Assembly: GCA_019420425.1 (NCBI GenBank)
Contig: JAHZHG010000082.1
Location: 1 to 6,601, forward strand
Origin: Clostridiales bacterium
Lineage (GTDB): Bacteria; Bacillota; Clostridia; Lachnospirales; Lachnospiraceae
DNA length: 6,601 bases
Reading direction: 5' to 3'
The notes beneath the pieces were generated by a model. It did not search any database. It saw nothing but the letters and a program-made list of their open reading frames with translations, and had not been told where the DNA came from. How positions within the stretch are numbered: position 1 is the stretch's first letter; each line of letters starts with the position of its first letter. The translations under genes and the position numbers were made by a program. Shown piece by piece: positions 1-6,285 of the stretch.

Positions 1-586
1 ATACGAGTATCTGGATGGAGGCTATTACCCATGTGACGGCCAGGGGCAGCAGCCCGTTTACCCTGTCCAATACCAACAAGCTGCTGAAAAGCTTTGAAGG
101 CTGCGACGGTCTGAAAACCGGAAGCACCAGCCAGGCCAAATACTGCCTCTCCGCCACCGCGGAAAGGGGAGGAATACGGCTGATTTCCGTAGTACTCACC
201 GCCCCGGATACCAAGACCCGCTTTGGCGAGGCGGCAAAGCTGATGACCTATGGCTTTGGTATCTGTCGTCTGTACCGGGATGAGGACAGGGGAAAGCTTG
301 CGCCCGTGAAGGTGTCGCGGAGTACAAAGGAGCAGGTGAGCTGTGATTATGAACGGGAGTTTACCTATCTGTCTACGGAGGGAGAGGATTTGAGCGCAGT
401 GGAAAGGAACTGCGGATTCCGGAGAGCATAGAGGCGCCCATAGAGAAAGGCGATGTGGTGGGAGAACTGGCCTATCTGCTGGGAGGCAGAGAAATCGGGA
501 CGGTAAACATTGTGGCAGGCGAGGAGGCCGGCCGGGCCGGATACCTGGACTATCTGGAAAAAGCGGGAGAAGATTGGAAGCTCTAG
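1..586 (+). pseudogene. D-alanyl-D-alanine carboxypeptidase (PBP5/DacF-type, peptidase S11), 5'-partial and frameshifted
   Basis: This is the 3' part of a penicillin-binding-protein-5 type DD-carboxypeptidase, a family that removes the terminal D-Ala from peptidoglycan stem peptides on the outer face of the membrane. The frame is open from the window edge (codons from position 3), so the ATG at 15 is internal. The KTG active-site motif lies at 114-122 within GLKTGSTSQAKYC; the SxxK and SxN motifs lie outside the window. This frame stops at 429-431, after eight residues that do not fit the family. The expected C-terminal PBP5_C beta-domain continues one frame back (-1) from about position 401 to the stop at 584-586 (ESIEAPIEKGDVVGEL onward), ending in an amphipathic tail, YLDYLEKAGEDWKL. 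Adding one A to the AAA at 403-405 restores a continuous AVEKELRIPESIEAP. The family call is firm. Whether the break is a real mutation or a sequencing/assembly error cannot be decided here. Confidence 0.85.
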
Positions 587-588
587 CC

Positions 589-617
589 TTTTCATTCCCG
601 GGAAACTGTGCTATACT
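589..617 (+). promoter_or_regulatory. Predicted sigma-A promoter with extended -10, upstream of the metallophosphoesterase/scpAB gene cluster
   Basis: The -35 candidate TTTTCA (589-594, 4 of 6 consensus matches) is separated by 17 bp from TATACT (612-617, 5 of 6). A TG at 609-610, one base before the hexamer, makes an extended -10. It begins three bases after the stop of the upstream carboxypeptidase remnant, and transcription would start near 624. It is the only good promoter I see before the six-gene run. The spacer holds a 10-bp palindrome, TTCCCGGGAA (595-604). Confidence 0.6.
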
Positions 618-633
618 GAAAAAGAATGAAATG

Positions 634-657
634 CGTGCGGCGAGGCTTTGCCGCACG
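634..657 (+). other. GC-rich stem-loop in the 5' leader
   Basis: CGTGCGGC (634-641) and GCCGCACG (650-657) form a perfect 8-bp stem around an 8-nt loop. The hairpin starts about 10 nt after the predicted transcription start and ends 17 nt before the Shine-Dalgarno sequence. An A-rich stretch follows it, not a T run, so it is not an intrinsic terminator on the + strand. A 5'-stabilising hairpin or a protein-binding element is possible; nothing in the sequence shows which. Confidence 0.55.
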
Positions 658-674
658 AAACAAAGGAAGTGATG

Positions 675-681
675 AAGGAGG
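675..681 (+). promoter_or_regulatory. Strong Shine-Dalgarno that fixes the metallophosphoesterase start at 687
   Basis: AAGGAGG lies 5 nt before the ATG at 687. Earlier in-frame candidates are a TTG at 648, inside the leader hairpin, and an ATG at 672 that overlaps this SD region. Neither has a comparable site of its own. Confidence 0.75.
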
Positions 682-686
682 CAGGC

Positions 687-1484
687 ATGAAACCGTTCAA
701 GGTTACCCATTATAAAGTACGGACAATTGATCGTGATAATGCTCCGGCACAACCCTTCACCATGGCCATGCTGACGGATCTGCACAACGAAACCCATGGG
801 CCGGGAAATGAACACCTGCTGCAGGCCATCCGGAGCGCGGCGCCGGAGGTAATTCTGGTGACCGGGGATATGCTGGTGGCCGGAAGAACGTGTCAGGCGG
901 ACGCGGCGGTTGCCCTTATGGGAGCGCTGACCAAGCAGTACCCGGTATATTATGTGAACGGCAACCACGAGTGCAGACTGCGGGCGAATCCGGAAACCTA
1001 TGGGACTGCGTATGAGGATTATACCAGCGCCGTCCGCAGTACAGGCGTTCATCTTTTGGAAAACTCCAGCGAGGAGCTGACTGTGCAGAAGATGAAGCTG
1101 GCAGTTTTCGGCTATGAGCTGCCGGACAGCTATTACAGGCGGGGAGATCGCCGCGAGCTGCCGGTGGAAGAAATCAAGCAGGTGATCGGACGTCCCAAGA
1201 AAGGTCGGTTCAATATTCTGTTGGCCCACAACCCGGCATATTTTCCGACCTACGTTAAGTGGGGAGCGGATCTGACCCTTTCCGGCCATGTCCACGGCGG
1301 TATAGTCCGCCTGCCTGTGCTCGGCGGAATAGTCAACCCCCAGCTGGGGCTGTTCCCCAGATATGATTACGGCTCCTATGATGCCCACGGAAAAAAGATG
1401 ATTGTGGGCGCCGGCCTAGGTTCACACACGATCCGGCTGCGGATCAATAATCCGCCGGAGCTGGTGCTGATTGATTTTGTTTAA
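687..1484 (+). CDS. Metallophosphoesterase (calcineurin-like, YkuE-type)
   Basis: This is a 265-residue calcineurin-like phosphoesterase, a dinuclear-metal hydrolase of phosphate esters. The metal-ligand motifs appear in the expected order: D31-x-H33 (TDLHNE), G60-D61, NGNHE at 91-95, H181 (LLAHNP) and GHVHGG at 200-205. There is no signal peptide, twin-arginine motif or membrane segment before the catalytic core, so it is probably cytoplasmic, unlike the Tat-exported YkuE of Bacillus subtilis. The start at 687 is chosen for the AAGGAGG 5 nt upstream, and the first residues (MKPFKVTHYKV) lead directly into the fold. It is the first gene of the six-gene run, with scpA 17 nt downstream. Expression is probably set by the promoter at 589-617 and may be affected by the leader hairpin. 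The substrate cannot be told from sequence; UDP-diacylglucosamine, cyclic nucleotide and phosphoprotein substrates all occur in the superfamily. Confidence 0.9.
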   Translation: MKPFKVTHYKVRTIDRDNAPAQPFTMAMLTDLHNETHGPGNEHLLQAIRSAAPEVILVTGDMLVAGRTCQADAAVALMGALTKQYPVYYVNGNHECRLRANPETYGTAYEDYTSAVRSTGVHLLENSSEELTVQKMKLAVFGYELPDSYYRRGDRRELPVEEIKQVIGRPKKGRFNILLAHNPAYFPTYVKWGADLTLSGHVHGGIVRLPVLGGIVNPQLGLFPRYDYGSYDAHGKKMIVGAGLGSHTIRLRINNPPELVLIDFV

Positions 1485-1501
1485 GGTAAAGAGGATAAAT
1501 T

Positions 1502-2296
1502 ATGGGAATACCCGTAAAGCTTCAGGCGTTTGAGGGGCCGCTGGATCTGCTGCTCCACCTGATCGACAAAAATAAAGTAAATATATACGATATTCCCATT
1601 GTGGAAATTACAAATCAGTACCTGGAGTATATCCAGGAGATGAAGCGCCAGGACCTGAATATCATGAGTGAGTTCTTGGTGATGGCAGCTACCCTGATCG
1701 ATATCAAGTCTAGGATGCTTCTTCCGCCTGAGGTGAACGAGGAGGGAGAGGAGGAGGATCCGAGAGCCGAGCTGGTGGAAAAGCTGCTGGAGTACAAGAT
1801 GTACAAATATATGTCCTATGAATTAAAGGAGCGCCGCGAAGGAGCTTCCTTTACCATGTATAAGCCGCCTACGATCCCTAAGGAGGTGGAGGCCTATCGT
1901 CCGCCCGTGGATCTGGACGAGCTGTTTGCGGGAGTGGATCTGAACCGGCTGTACACGGTATTTCAGACCGTTATGCGCCGGCAGGAGGACCGGGTCGATC
2001 ACATCCGCAGCACCTTTAAACAGGTAGAGCGGGACGAGATTGACATGACGGAGACGATGGCCTTTGTGGAACAGTACATTCTGGATCACGGGAACTGCAC
2101 CTTCAAAAATCTGCTCACCCTGCGGCGGGGGAAGATGTACAAGATCGTGACCTTTCTGACCATCCTGCAGATGATGAAGGACGGGCGGATACTGGTGGAT
2201 CAGGAGTGTACCTTTGGGGATATCCGGATCAGCGCGGTACCGGGAGCGGAAAATCTGCCGGCCTCCGGCCAGGAGCAGGCGGATCAGTGGGACTAA
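1502..2296 (+). CDS. scpA: Segregation and condensation protein A (kleisin)
   Basis: ScpA is the kleisin that bridges the heads of the SMC dimer and carries ScpB, forming the condensin that compacts and separates bacterial chromosomes. The 264-residue product has the normal family length. The N-terminal SMC-neck-binding helical domain opens with the hallmark FEGPLDLLLHLIDKNKVNIYDI (about 10-31) and continues through LIDIKSRMLLP (65-75). An acidic linker (79-86) and a Pro-rich stretch (120-136) follow. The C-terminal winged helix, which contacts the SMC head, spans about 198-245 (FKNLLTLRRGKMYKIVTFL). The ATG at 1502 has AAAGAGGA 6 nt upstream. It is 17 nt after the phosphoesterase and 27 nt before scpB, the usual scpA-scpB pairing. 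smc itself is not in the window. The identification is secure. Confidence 0.97.
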   Translation: MGIPVKLQAFEGPLDLLLHLIDKNKVNIYDIPIVEITNQYLEYIQEMKRQDLNIMSEFLVMAATLIDIKSRMLLPPEVNEEGEEEDPRAELVEKLLEYKMYKYMSYELKERREGASFTMYKPPTIPKEVEAYRPPVDLDELFAGVDLNRLYTVFQTVMRRQEDRVDHIRSTFKQVERDEIDMTETMAFVEQYILDHGNCTFKNLLTLRRGKMYKIVTFLTILQMMKDGRILVDQECTFGDIRISAVPGAENLPASGQEQADQWD

Positions 2297-2310
2297 GTAT
2301 GGAGATAAAA

Positions 2311-2326
2311 GAGGAAGAGAGCAGTG
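2311..2326 (+). promoter_or_regulatory. SD and GTG start of scpB
   Basis: GAGGA at 2311-2315 is followed after 8 nt by GTG (2324-2326). This non-ATG start is the only one in the ScpB frame close to the first conserved residues with a suitable SD. It may lower initiation relative to scpA. Confidence 0.65.
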
Positions 2327-2893
2327 GAAGAAAAAAAGCTTGCGGCGGCGATAGAGGCCATATTATTTACCATGGGAGACTCAGTGGAGGTGGACAAGCT
2401 GGCACGGGCAATTGAGCAGGACGTACCCACCACCAGAAAGCTGGTTCACAATCTGATGGACCGCTATCAGGAGGAGGACAGAGGAATCCGGATCATCGAG
2501 CTGGAAAACGCTTATCAAATGTGTACCAAGAATGAGATGTATGAGTACCTGATTCGGATTGCCCAGCAGCCGAAAAAGACGGTGCTGACTGACGTACTGC
2601 TGGAGACCCTTTCCATAGTGGCATACAAGCAGCCGGTAACCAGGCTGGAAATCGAAAAAATACGCGGAGTAATAAGTGATCACGCGGTAAACAAGCTGAT
2701 TGAGTACAATCTGATCAAGGAGCTGGGCAGGCTCGACGCGCCGGGAAGGCCGCTGCTTTTCGGCACCACCGAGGATTTCCTGCGCCAGTTCGGCGTGCAT
2801 TCCCTGGAGGAGCTGCCGACGATCAATCCTGTACAGATGGAAGACTTTAAGGCCGAGGCTGAGGAAGAGGTTCAGCTGAAGCTGGAAAACTAA
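2324..2893 (+). CDS. scpB: Segregation and condensation protein B
   Basis: ScpB dimerises and binds the central region of ScpA, completing the SMC-ScpAB complex on the nucleoid. The 189-residue protein has two winged-helix domains. The first is about 1-78, opening KKLAAAIEAILFTMGDSVEV. The second is about 85-160, with the family hallmarks LSIVAYKQPVTRLEIEKIRG (97-116) and GRPLLFGTTEDFLRQFG (141-157). An acidic tail follows. The start is a GTG at 2324 with GAGGA (2311-2315) 8 nt upstream. The nearby ATG at 2299 is in another frame and leads to an unrelated short reading frame. The GTG start places the first family-conserved residues at positions 4-5, as expected. A run of seven A at 2331-2337 lies just inside the gene. 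The next gene starts 11 nt after the stop, so translational coupling along the cluster is likely. Confidence 0.96.
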   Translation: MEEKKLAAAIEAILFTMGDSVEVDKLARAIEQDVPTTRKLVHNLMDRYQEEDRGIRIIELENAYQMCTKNEMYEYLIRIAQQPKKTVLTDVLLETLSIVAYKQPVTRLEIEKIRGVISDHAVNKLIEYNLIKELGRLDAPGRPLLFGTTEDFLRQFGVHSLEELPTINPVQMEDFKAEAEEEVQLKLEN

Positions 2894-2904
2894 AGGAGAA
2901 AACC

Positions 2905-3729
2905 ATGCCTACAACGTATGCACATGACCAGTTCGGCAAGCAGGTGGCGAAGCGACTGTCCGGGCCGGTAAAGGAACTGATTTTGTCACAGAAGGATGCA
3001 TTTTTGATTGGGGTGCACGGGCCGGATATCCTGTTTTATTACCGGCCGTTCCACCGCAATACCATCAACAGCCTGGGAATACGGATGCATCGGGAGGTGG
3101 CTGCGCCGTTTTTCCGTGCGGGAAGGGACAAATACCTGGAGAGCCGTGATCCGATGCTGCTGTCCTATCTGCTGGGCTTTATCTGCCATTATATGCTGGA
3201 CAGTACCTGTCATCCCTACATTGGCCGTTACATGGAAGCGACCGGGGCTGCCCATGACGAGATCGAGACGGAATTTGACCGTCTGCTGATGAAAAAGAAA
3301 AAAAAGAATCCGTTTTTGTTTCACCCTTCTGCACCGATCCGGGTCAGGGATGAGTTAAGCGGTACGGTTGCCCGGGTGCTGGGCATTACGGCCAAGGAAG
3401 CAAAAAAGACCATAGTCTCCACCAAGTTTTACACCAACCTTATGGTCTGCCCGAATGAGGCGTCACGGAAGCTGAAGCTGGGGCTGATGAAGGCCCTTGG
3501 CGTGTATGACAGTATCCAGGGACACATCATGCGGAAGGAACCGCTGCCCGGCTGCAGAGAAAGCACAGAGGAGCTGTACCGGCTATGGAAGCAGGCAATA
3601 CCGGAGACGGCCGGGATTATCGAGGAGTTTTGCCGCACAATAGAGGACCGCGAGTATCTGAATCCGCGGTTTGACCGGAACTATGAAGGAGAAACTGACA
3701 AAGCTGGAGCGGGCATGGGTGCTGTATGA
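2905..3729 (+). CDS. Zinc-dependent phospholipase C-like protein
   Basis: This 274-residue protein belongs to the zinc-dependent phospholipase C family (Zn_dep_PLPC), whose secreted members hydrolyse phospholipids to diacylglycerol and a phospho-head group using three zinc ions. Candidate ligands are in family order: H7 (TYAHD), H38 and D41 (GVHGPDILF), H50 or H62, H95-xxx-D99 (CHYMLD), H103 (CHPYI) and H117-xxx-E121 (HDEIE). The HxxxD and HxxxE pairs match the arrangement in Bacillus cereus PC-PLC. There is no signal peptide: the protein begins MPTTYAHDQF, so it is probably intracellular and its substrate is uncertain. A K5 stretch at 130-134 is encoded by an A-rich run containing A-AAA-AAG (3300-3306). 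The ATG has AAAGGAG 6 nt upstream and sits 11 nt after scpB. The last 15 codons overlap the transporter gene in another frame, and the tail (GETDKAGAGMGAV) looks like non-domain sequence. Family confidence is high; catalytic activity is inferred. Confidence 0.9.
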   Translation: MPTTYAHDQFGKQVAKRLSGPVKELILSQKDAFLIGVHGPDILFYYRPFHRNTINSLGIRMHREVAAPFFRAGRDKYLESRDPMLLSYLLGFICHYMLDSTCHPYIGRYMEATGAAHDEIETEFDRLLMKKKKKNPFLFHPSAPIRVRDELSGTVARVLGITAKEAKKTIVSTKFYTNLMVCPNEASRKLKLGLMKALGVYDSIQGHIMRKEPLPGCRESTEELYRLWKQAIPETAGIIEEFCRTIEDREYLNPRFDRNYEGETDKAGAGMGAV

Positions 3730-4921
3730 TGTGGGAAATTCTGCATTTGTGCTGCTGGTATCCACGATCATTCCCATTTATTTCAAGAATATTGCAGCTG
3801 CTGCAGGGATTTCCGATGCGGATTCCACTGCATATTTAAGCTATGCCATTTCGATTACCACGCTGGTGACCGCCCTGCTTGGGCCGGTTTTAGGTACGCT
3901 GGCGGATACGAAGGGCTTCAAAAAGCCGCTGTTTACCCTTTGCCTGATCTTAGGCGTGGCCGGCTGTGCGGCTCTGGCTATACCGGTTGGCTGGCTGGGC
4001 TTTTTGGGGATCTTCATCGCAGCCAGGATTGGATTTAACGGCAGCCTGGTATTTTACGATGCCATGCTGAACGACGTGACCACAGACGACCGTATGGATC
4101 AGGTTTCCTCAAAGGGATACGCCTGGGGATATCTGGGCAGCTGTGTGCCCTTTATTGTCAGCCTAGTACTGGTACTGATGGCAGATCAGATCGGTCTGAG
4201 CGCGTCAAGTGCAGTCATGATTGCTTTCCTGATCAATGCGGTGTGGTGGTTTGCCGTTTCTGTCCCCCTGCTTAAAGGGCACAAGCAGATTTATTATGTG
4301 GAGCGCAGCGCCCATCCGGTGAGGGACAGCTTCCGGCGGCTGGCCGATGTGTTTTCCGGCATGAAGCAGGATAAACGCATCCTGTATTTTCTGATTGCGT
4401 TTTTCTTCTATATCGACGGCGTATATACAATCATCGATATGGCCACTTCCTATGGAAAGGATGTGGGGATTGACGATAATCAGCTGCTGCTGGCGCTTCT
4501 TCTGACGCAGGTGGTGGCATTCCCCTTTGCCCTGCTGTTTGGACGGCTGGCGAAGAAGGTCAAAAATGAGTCACTGATTAAGATCTGCATTGTGGGCTAT
4601 ATGGGGATTACCGCCTTCGCCCTTCAGCTGGACAAGGCGTGGGAGTTCTGGTTCCTGGCTGTCTGTGTGGCCGTTTTCCAGGGAGCCATTCAGGCGCTTT
4701 CCCGATCCTACTTTGCCAAAATTATCCCAAAGGAGAAATCGGCGGAGTATTTTGGCTTCTTTGATATCTTCGGCAAGGGTGCGGCGTTTATGGGAACCAT
4801 GCTGATGGGAATTTCCACCCAGCTTTTCGGTACCTCAAAGGCAGGAGTAGCCATGCTGATTTTCCTGTTTTTGATTGGTTTGCTGTTTTTCCATTTCGGA
4901 TGCGGGAAAAGACGGGCATAA
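3683..4921 (+). CDS. MFS transporter, UMF1 / Atg22-like family
   Basis: This is a polytopic membrane protein of 412 residues, about 12 hydrophobic segments, the usual size for a major facilitator transporter. The UMF1/Atg22-like subgroup is recognised from YDVGNSAFVLLVSTIIPIYF at the first helix, the motif-A-like loop LGPVLGTLADTKGFKKP, and the late signature SRSYFAKIIPKEKSAEYFGF followed by FDIFGKGAAFMGT. The fungal relative Atg22 exports amino acids from the vacuole; substrates of bacterial members are largely unknown, so none is assigned. I start it at ATG 3683 (MKEKLTKLERAW), where the family-like sequence begins. An in-frame TTG at 3671 would add only MTGT. There is no strong SD before either start, and the gene overlaps the preceding one by 47 nt, so translation probably depends on coupling. 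The next gene starts 48 nt after the stop, with no terminator between. Confidence 0.9.
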   Translation: MKEKLTKLERAWVLYDVGNSAFVLLVSTIIPIYFKNIAAAAGISDADSTAYLSYAISITTLVTALLGPVLGTLADTKGFKKPLFTLCLILGVAGCAALAIPVGWLGFLGIFIAARIGFNGSLVFYDAMLNDVTTDDRMDQVSSKGYAWGYLGSCVPFIVSLVLVLMADQIGLSASSAVMIAFLINAVWWFAVSVPLLKGHKQIYYVERSAHPVRDSFRRLADVFSGMKQDKRILYFLIAFFFYIDGVYTIIDMATSYGKDVGIDDNQLLLALLLTQVVAFPFALLFGRLAKKVKNESLIKICIVGYMGITAFALQLDKAWEFWFLAVCVAVFQGAIQALSRSYFAKIIPKEKSAEYFGFFDIFGKGAAFMGTMLMGISTQLFGTSKAGVAMLIFLFLIGLLFFHFGCGKRRA

Positions 4922-4969
4922 CCGAAAGACAAATTTCATAAAATAAGCAAAAACCAAAGGGGAATATCG

Positions 4970-6187
4970 ATGGGAAGGCTTCTCAGAGAAATTTTCGCCA
5001 GGGGAAAGCGGACAGTCCTGACGGCATTACTCACGGCAGGGCTGTTTTTTATGGAGACAGGGACAACAAAAGGGGCGCAGGATGCGCCGGAGCCGGGAGA
5101 GCTGTACGCCAAAAGCGCAGTACTGCTGGACGCCGGGAGCGGAAGGGTGCTGTACAGCAAGAATGGAGACGAGGCTTTGCCCATGGCCAGCACGACAAAG
5201 ATCATGACCTGTATTCTGGCCCTGGAGCTGGCGGAGCCGGACACGGTCTGTACGGCCAGCGCCAATGCCGCCGCCCAGCCCAAGGTGCATTTAGGTGTGC
5301 GTTCCGGGGAAGAATACCGGATGGAGGATCTGCTCTACGCGCTGATGCTGGAGTCCGATAATGATGCCGCGGTATGTATTGCGGAGACAGTGGGCGGCAG
5401 CGTGGAGGGCTTTGCGGCGATAATGAACGAAAAGGCGGCGGCCCTCGGCTGCACGTCCACCCATTTTGTCACACCCAACGGCCTTGACGGGGAGGATGCG
5501 GGCGGCGTACATTCTACCACAGCGGCGGAGCTGGCCAGGATTATGCAGTACTGCGTCATGGAGTCGGCAAAATGCAGAGAATTTCGGACAATCACCGGCA
5601 CGGCCTCCTACAGCTTTACGGATGCTTCGGGGGCGAGAAGCTTTTCCTGCCAGAATCACAATACCTTTCTGCAGCTGATGGACGGCGCGTTTTCCGGAAA
5701 GACCGGATTTACCGGCAATGCAGGCTACTGCTATGTGGGGGCCCTGGAGAAGGACGGAAGGACGCTGATCGTCGCCCTGCTGGCCTGCGGCTGGCCGAAT
5801 AACCGGGGATACAAATGGAAGGATACGCGGAAGCTGCTGGAGTACGGCCTGGACGGCTTTAGTTTTGCAGCGGTAGGCGATATTCCGCTGGAGGAAGAGC
5901 AGATACCGGTAGAAAACGGGCAGACGCCTTCGGTGGCGGTGAAAGCGGATCAGGAGGCGAAAAAGCTGCTCATTCCCGTGGGAGAAACGATACGCAGAGA
6001 TGTGGAAATCCGGGAGCGTTTAGACGCCCCGGTGACAGAGGGCGAGACCGTGGGAAGCATCAAATACTGGATGGGAAATGAGCTTTTGGCACAATATGAG
6101 GTATATACGGCGGGAAACGTGGAAAAGATCGACTACCGCTGGTGCCTGTCTTTTGTACTTCAAAAGTATATCTTCAGTTTTTGTTAA
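4970..6187 (+). CDS. D-alanyl-D-alanine carboxypeptidase (PBP5/DacF-type, peptidase S11), intact
   Basis: This low-molecular-mass penicillin-binding protein (405 residues) trims the terminal D-Ala of peptidoglycan stem peptides and so limits cross-linking. The N-terminus is a signal peptide: basic residues to about 14, then a hydrophobic stretch TVLTALLTAGLFFM (15-28). No clean AxA cleavage site follows; A36 or A39 are candidates. The catalytic triad motifs are all present: STTK 74-77 (nucleophile S74), SDN 129-131 and KTG 244-246. The PBP5_C beta-domain spans about 330-380 (LDAPVTEGETVGS). The tail, YRWCLSFVLQKYIFSFC (389-405), is a plausible membrane anchor. The ATG has AAAGGGGA ending 6 nt upstream. 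It is the last gene of the run, 48 nt after the transporter, and no terminator follows. It is only distantly similar to the broken carboxypeptidase at the start of the window, so it is an old paralogue, not a recent copy. It may correspond to DacF or DacB functionally; I do not choose. Confidence 0.94.
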   Translation: MGRLLREIFARGKRTVLTALLTAGLFFMETGTTKGAQDAPEPGELYAKSAVLLDAGSGRVLYSKNGDEALPMASTTKIMTCILALELAEPDTVCTASANAAAQPKVHLGVRSGEEYRMEDLLYALMLESDNDAAVCIAETVGGSVEGFAAIMNEKAAALGCTSTHFVTPNGLDGEDAGGVHSTTAAELARIMQYCVMESAKCREFRTITGTASYSFTDASGARSFSCQNHNTFLQLMDGAFSGKTGFTGNAGYCYVGALEKDGRTLIVALLACGWPNNRGYKWKDTRKLLEYGLDGFSFAAVGDIPLEEEQIPVENGQTPSVAVKADQEAKKLLIPVGETIRRDVEIRERLDAPVTEGETVGSIKYWMGNELLAQYEVYTAGNVEKIDYRWCLSFVLQKYIFSFC

Positions 6188-6204
6188 GAAACAGACGAAA
6201 AAAC

Positions 6205-6233
6205 TTGAAATTAGGCAGAAAATGCTTTAGAAT
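6205..6233 (+). promoter_or_regulatory. Predicted sigma-A promoter of the carboxyltransferase gene
   Basis: TTGAAA (6205-6210, 5 of 6 consensus matches) is followed after exactly 17 bp by TAGAAT (6228-6233, 5 of 6). A perfect TATAAT at 6233-6238 overlaps the end of this box, but its spacing from TTGAAA is 22 bp and no other -35 fits it, so TAGAAT is preferred. Transcription would start near 6240, giving a short A/U-rich leader of about 45 nt before the start codon. The region from 6188 to 6285 is much more AT-rich than the genes around it. Confidence 0.7.
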
Positions 6234-6271
6234 ATAATCGGCAGAAATTGGTTTAACTTTTTTATAAAAAT

Positions 6272-6277
6272 GGAGGG
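6272..6277 (+). promoter_or_regulatory. Shine-Dalgarno of the carboxyltransferase gene
   Basis: GGAGGG lies 8 nt before the ATG at 6286, directly after the AT palindrome TTTTTATAAAAA (6259-6270). The A/U-rich, probably unstructured leader plus strong SD suggests efficient initiation. Confidence 0.7.
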
Positions 6278-6285
6278 CTGAAAGA

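Noticed and set aside
402..407. Programmed ribosomal frameshifting in the first carboxypeptidase
   Set aside because: GAAAGG in this frame is not a standard slippery heptamer, and no nearby stimulatory structure is obvious. A one-base deletion or sequence error explains it more simply.
365..595. Antisense and alternate-frame open frames across the window, including those opposite 1615-2089, 2381-2800, 2986-3324 and 5291-5659
   Set aside because: Each lies wholly or almost wholly over a well-supported + strand gene, shows no recognisable domain, and has composition expected from reading a GC-moderate gene in the wrong frame.
648..686. Upstream TTG (648) or ATG (672) as start of the metallophosphoesterase
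   Set aside because: The TTG lies in the leader hairpin and has no SD. The ATG at 672 overlaps the AAGGAGG that clearly serves the ATG at 687. The extra residues do not resemble family sequence.
2299..2415. ATG at 2299 as the scpB start or as a small separate gene
   Set aside because: It is out of frame with ScpB, has no good SD, and its reading frame is low-complexity and ends inside scpB. Reaching the ScpB frame would require a slip in the A7 run at 2331-2337, for which there is no other evidence.
4922..4969. Promoter or terminator between the transporter and the second carboxypeptidase
   Set aside because: TAAAAT at 4939-4944 resembles a -10 box, but the position 17 bp upstream (GCATAA) does not resemble a -35. 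There is no stem followed by a T run, so read-through is the simpler view.
6188..6285. Intrinsic terminator after the second carboxypeptidase
   Set aside because: The T-rich piece at 6258-6263 is not preceded by a GC-rich stem. TTTTTATAAAAA is a loopless AT palindrome and would not form a stable hairpin.
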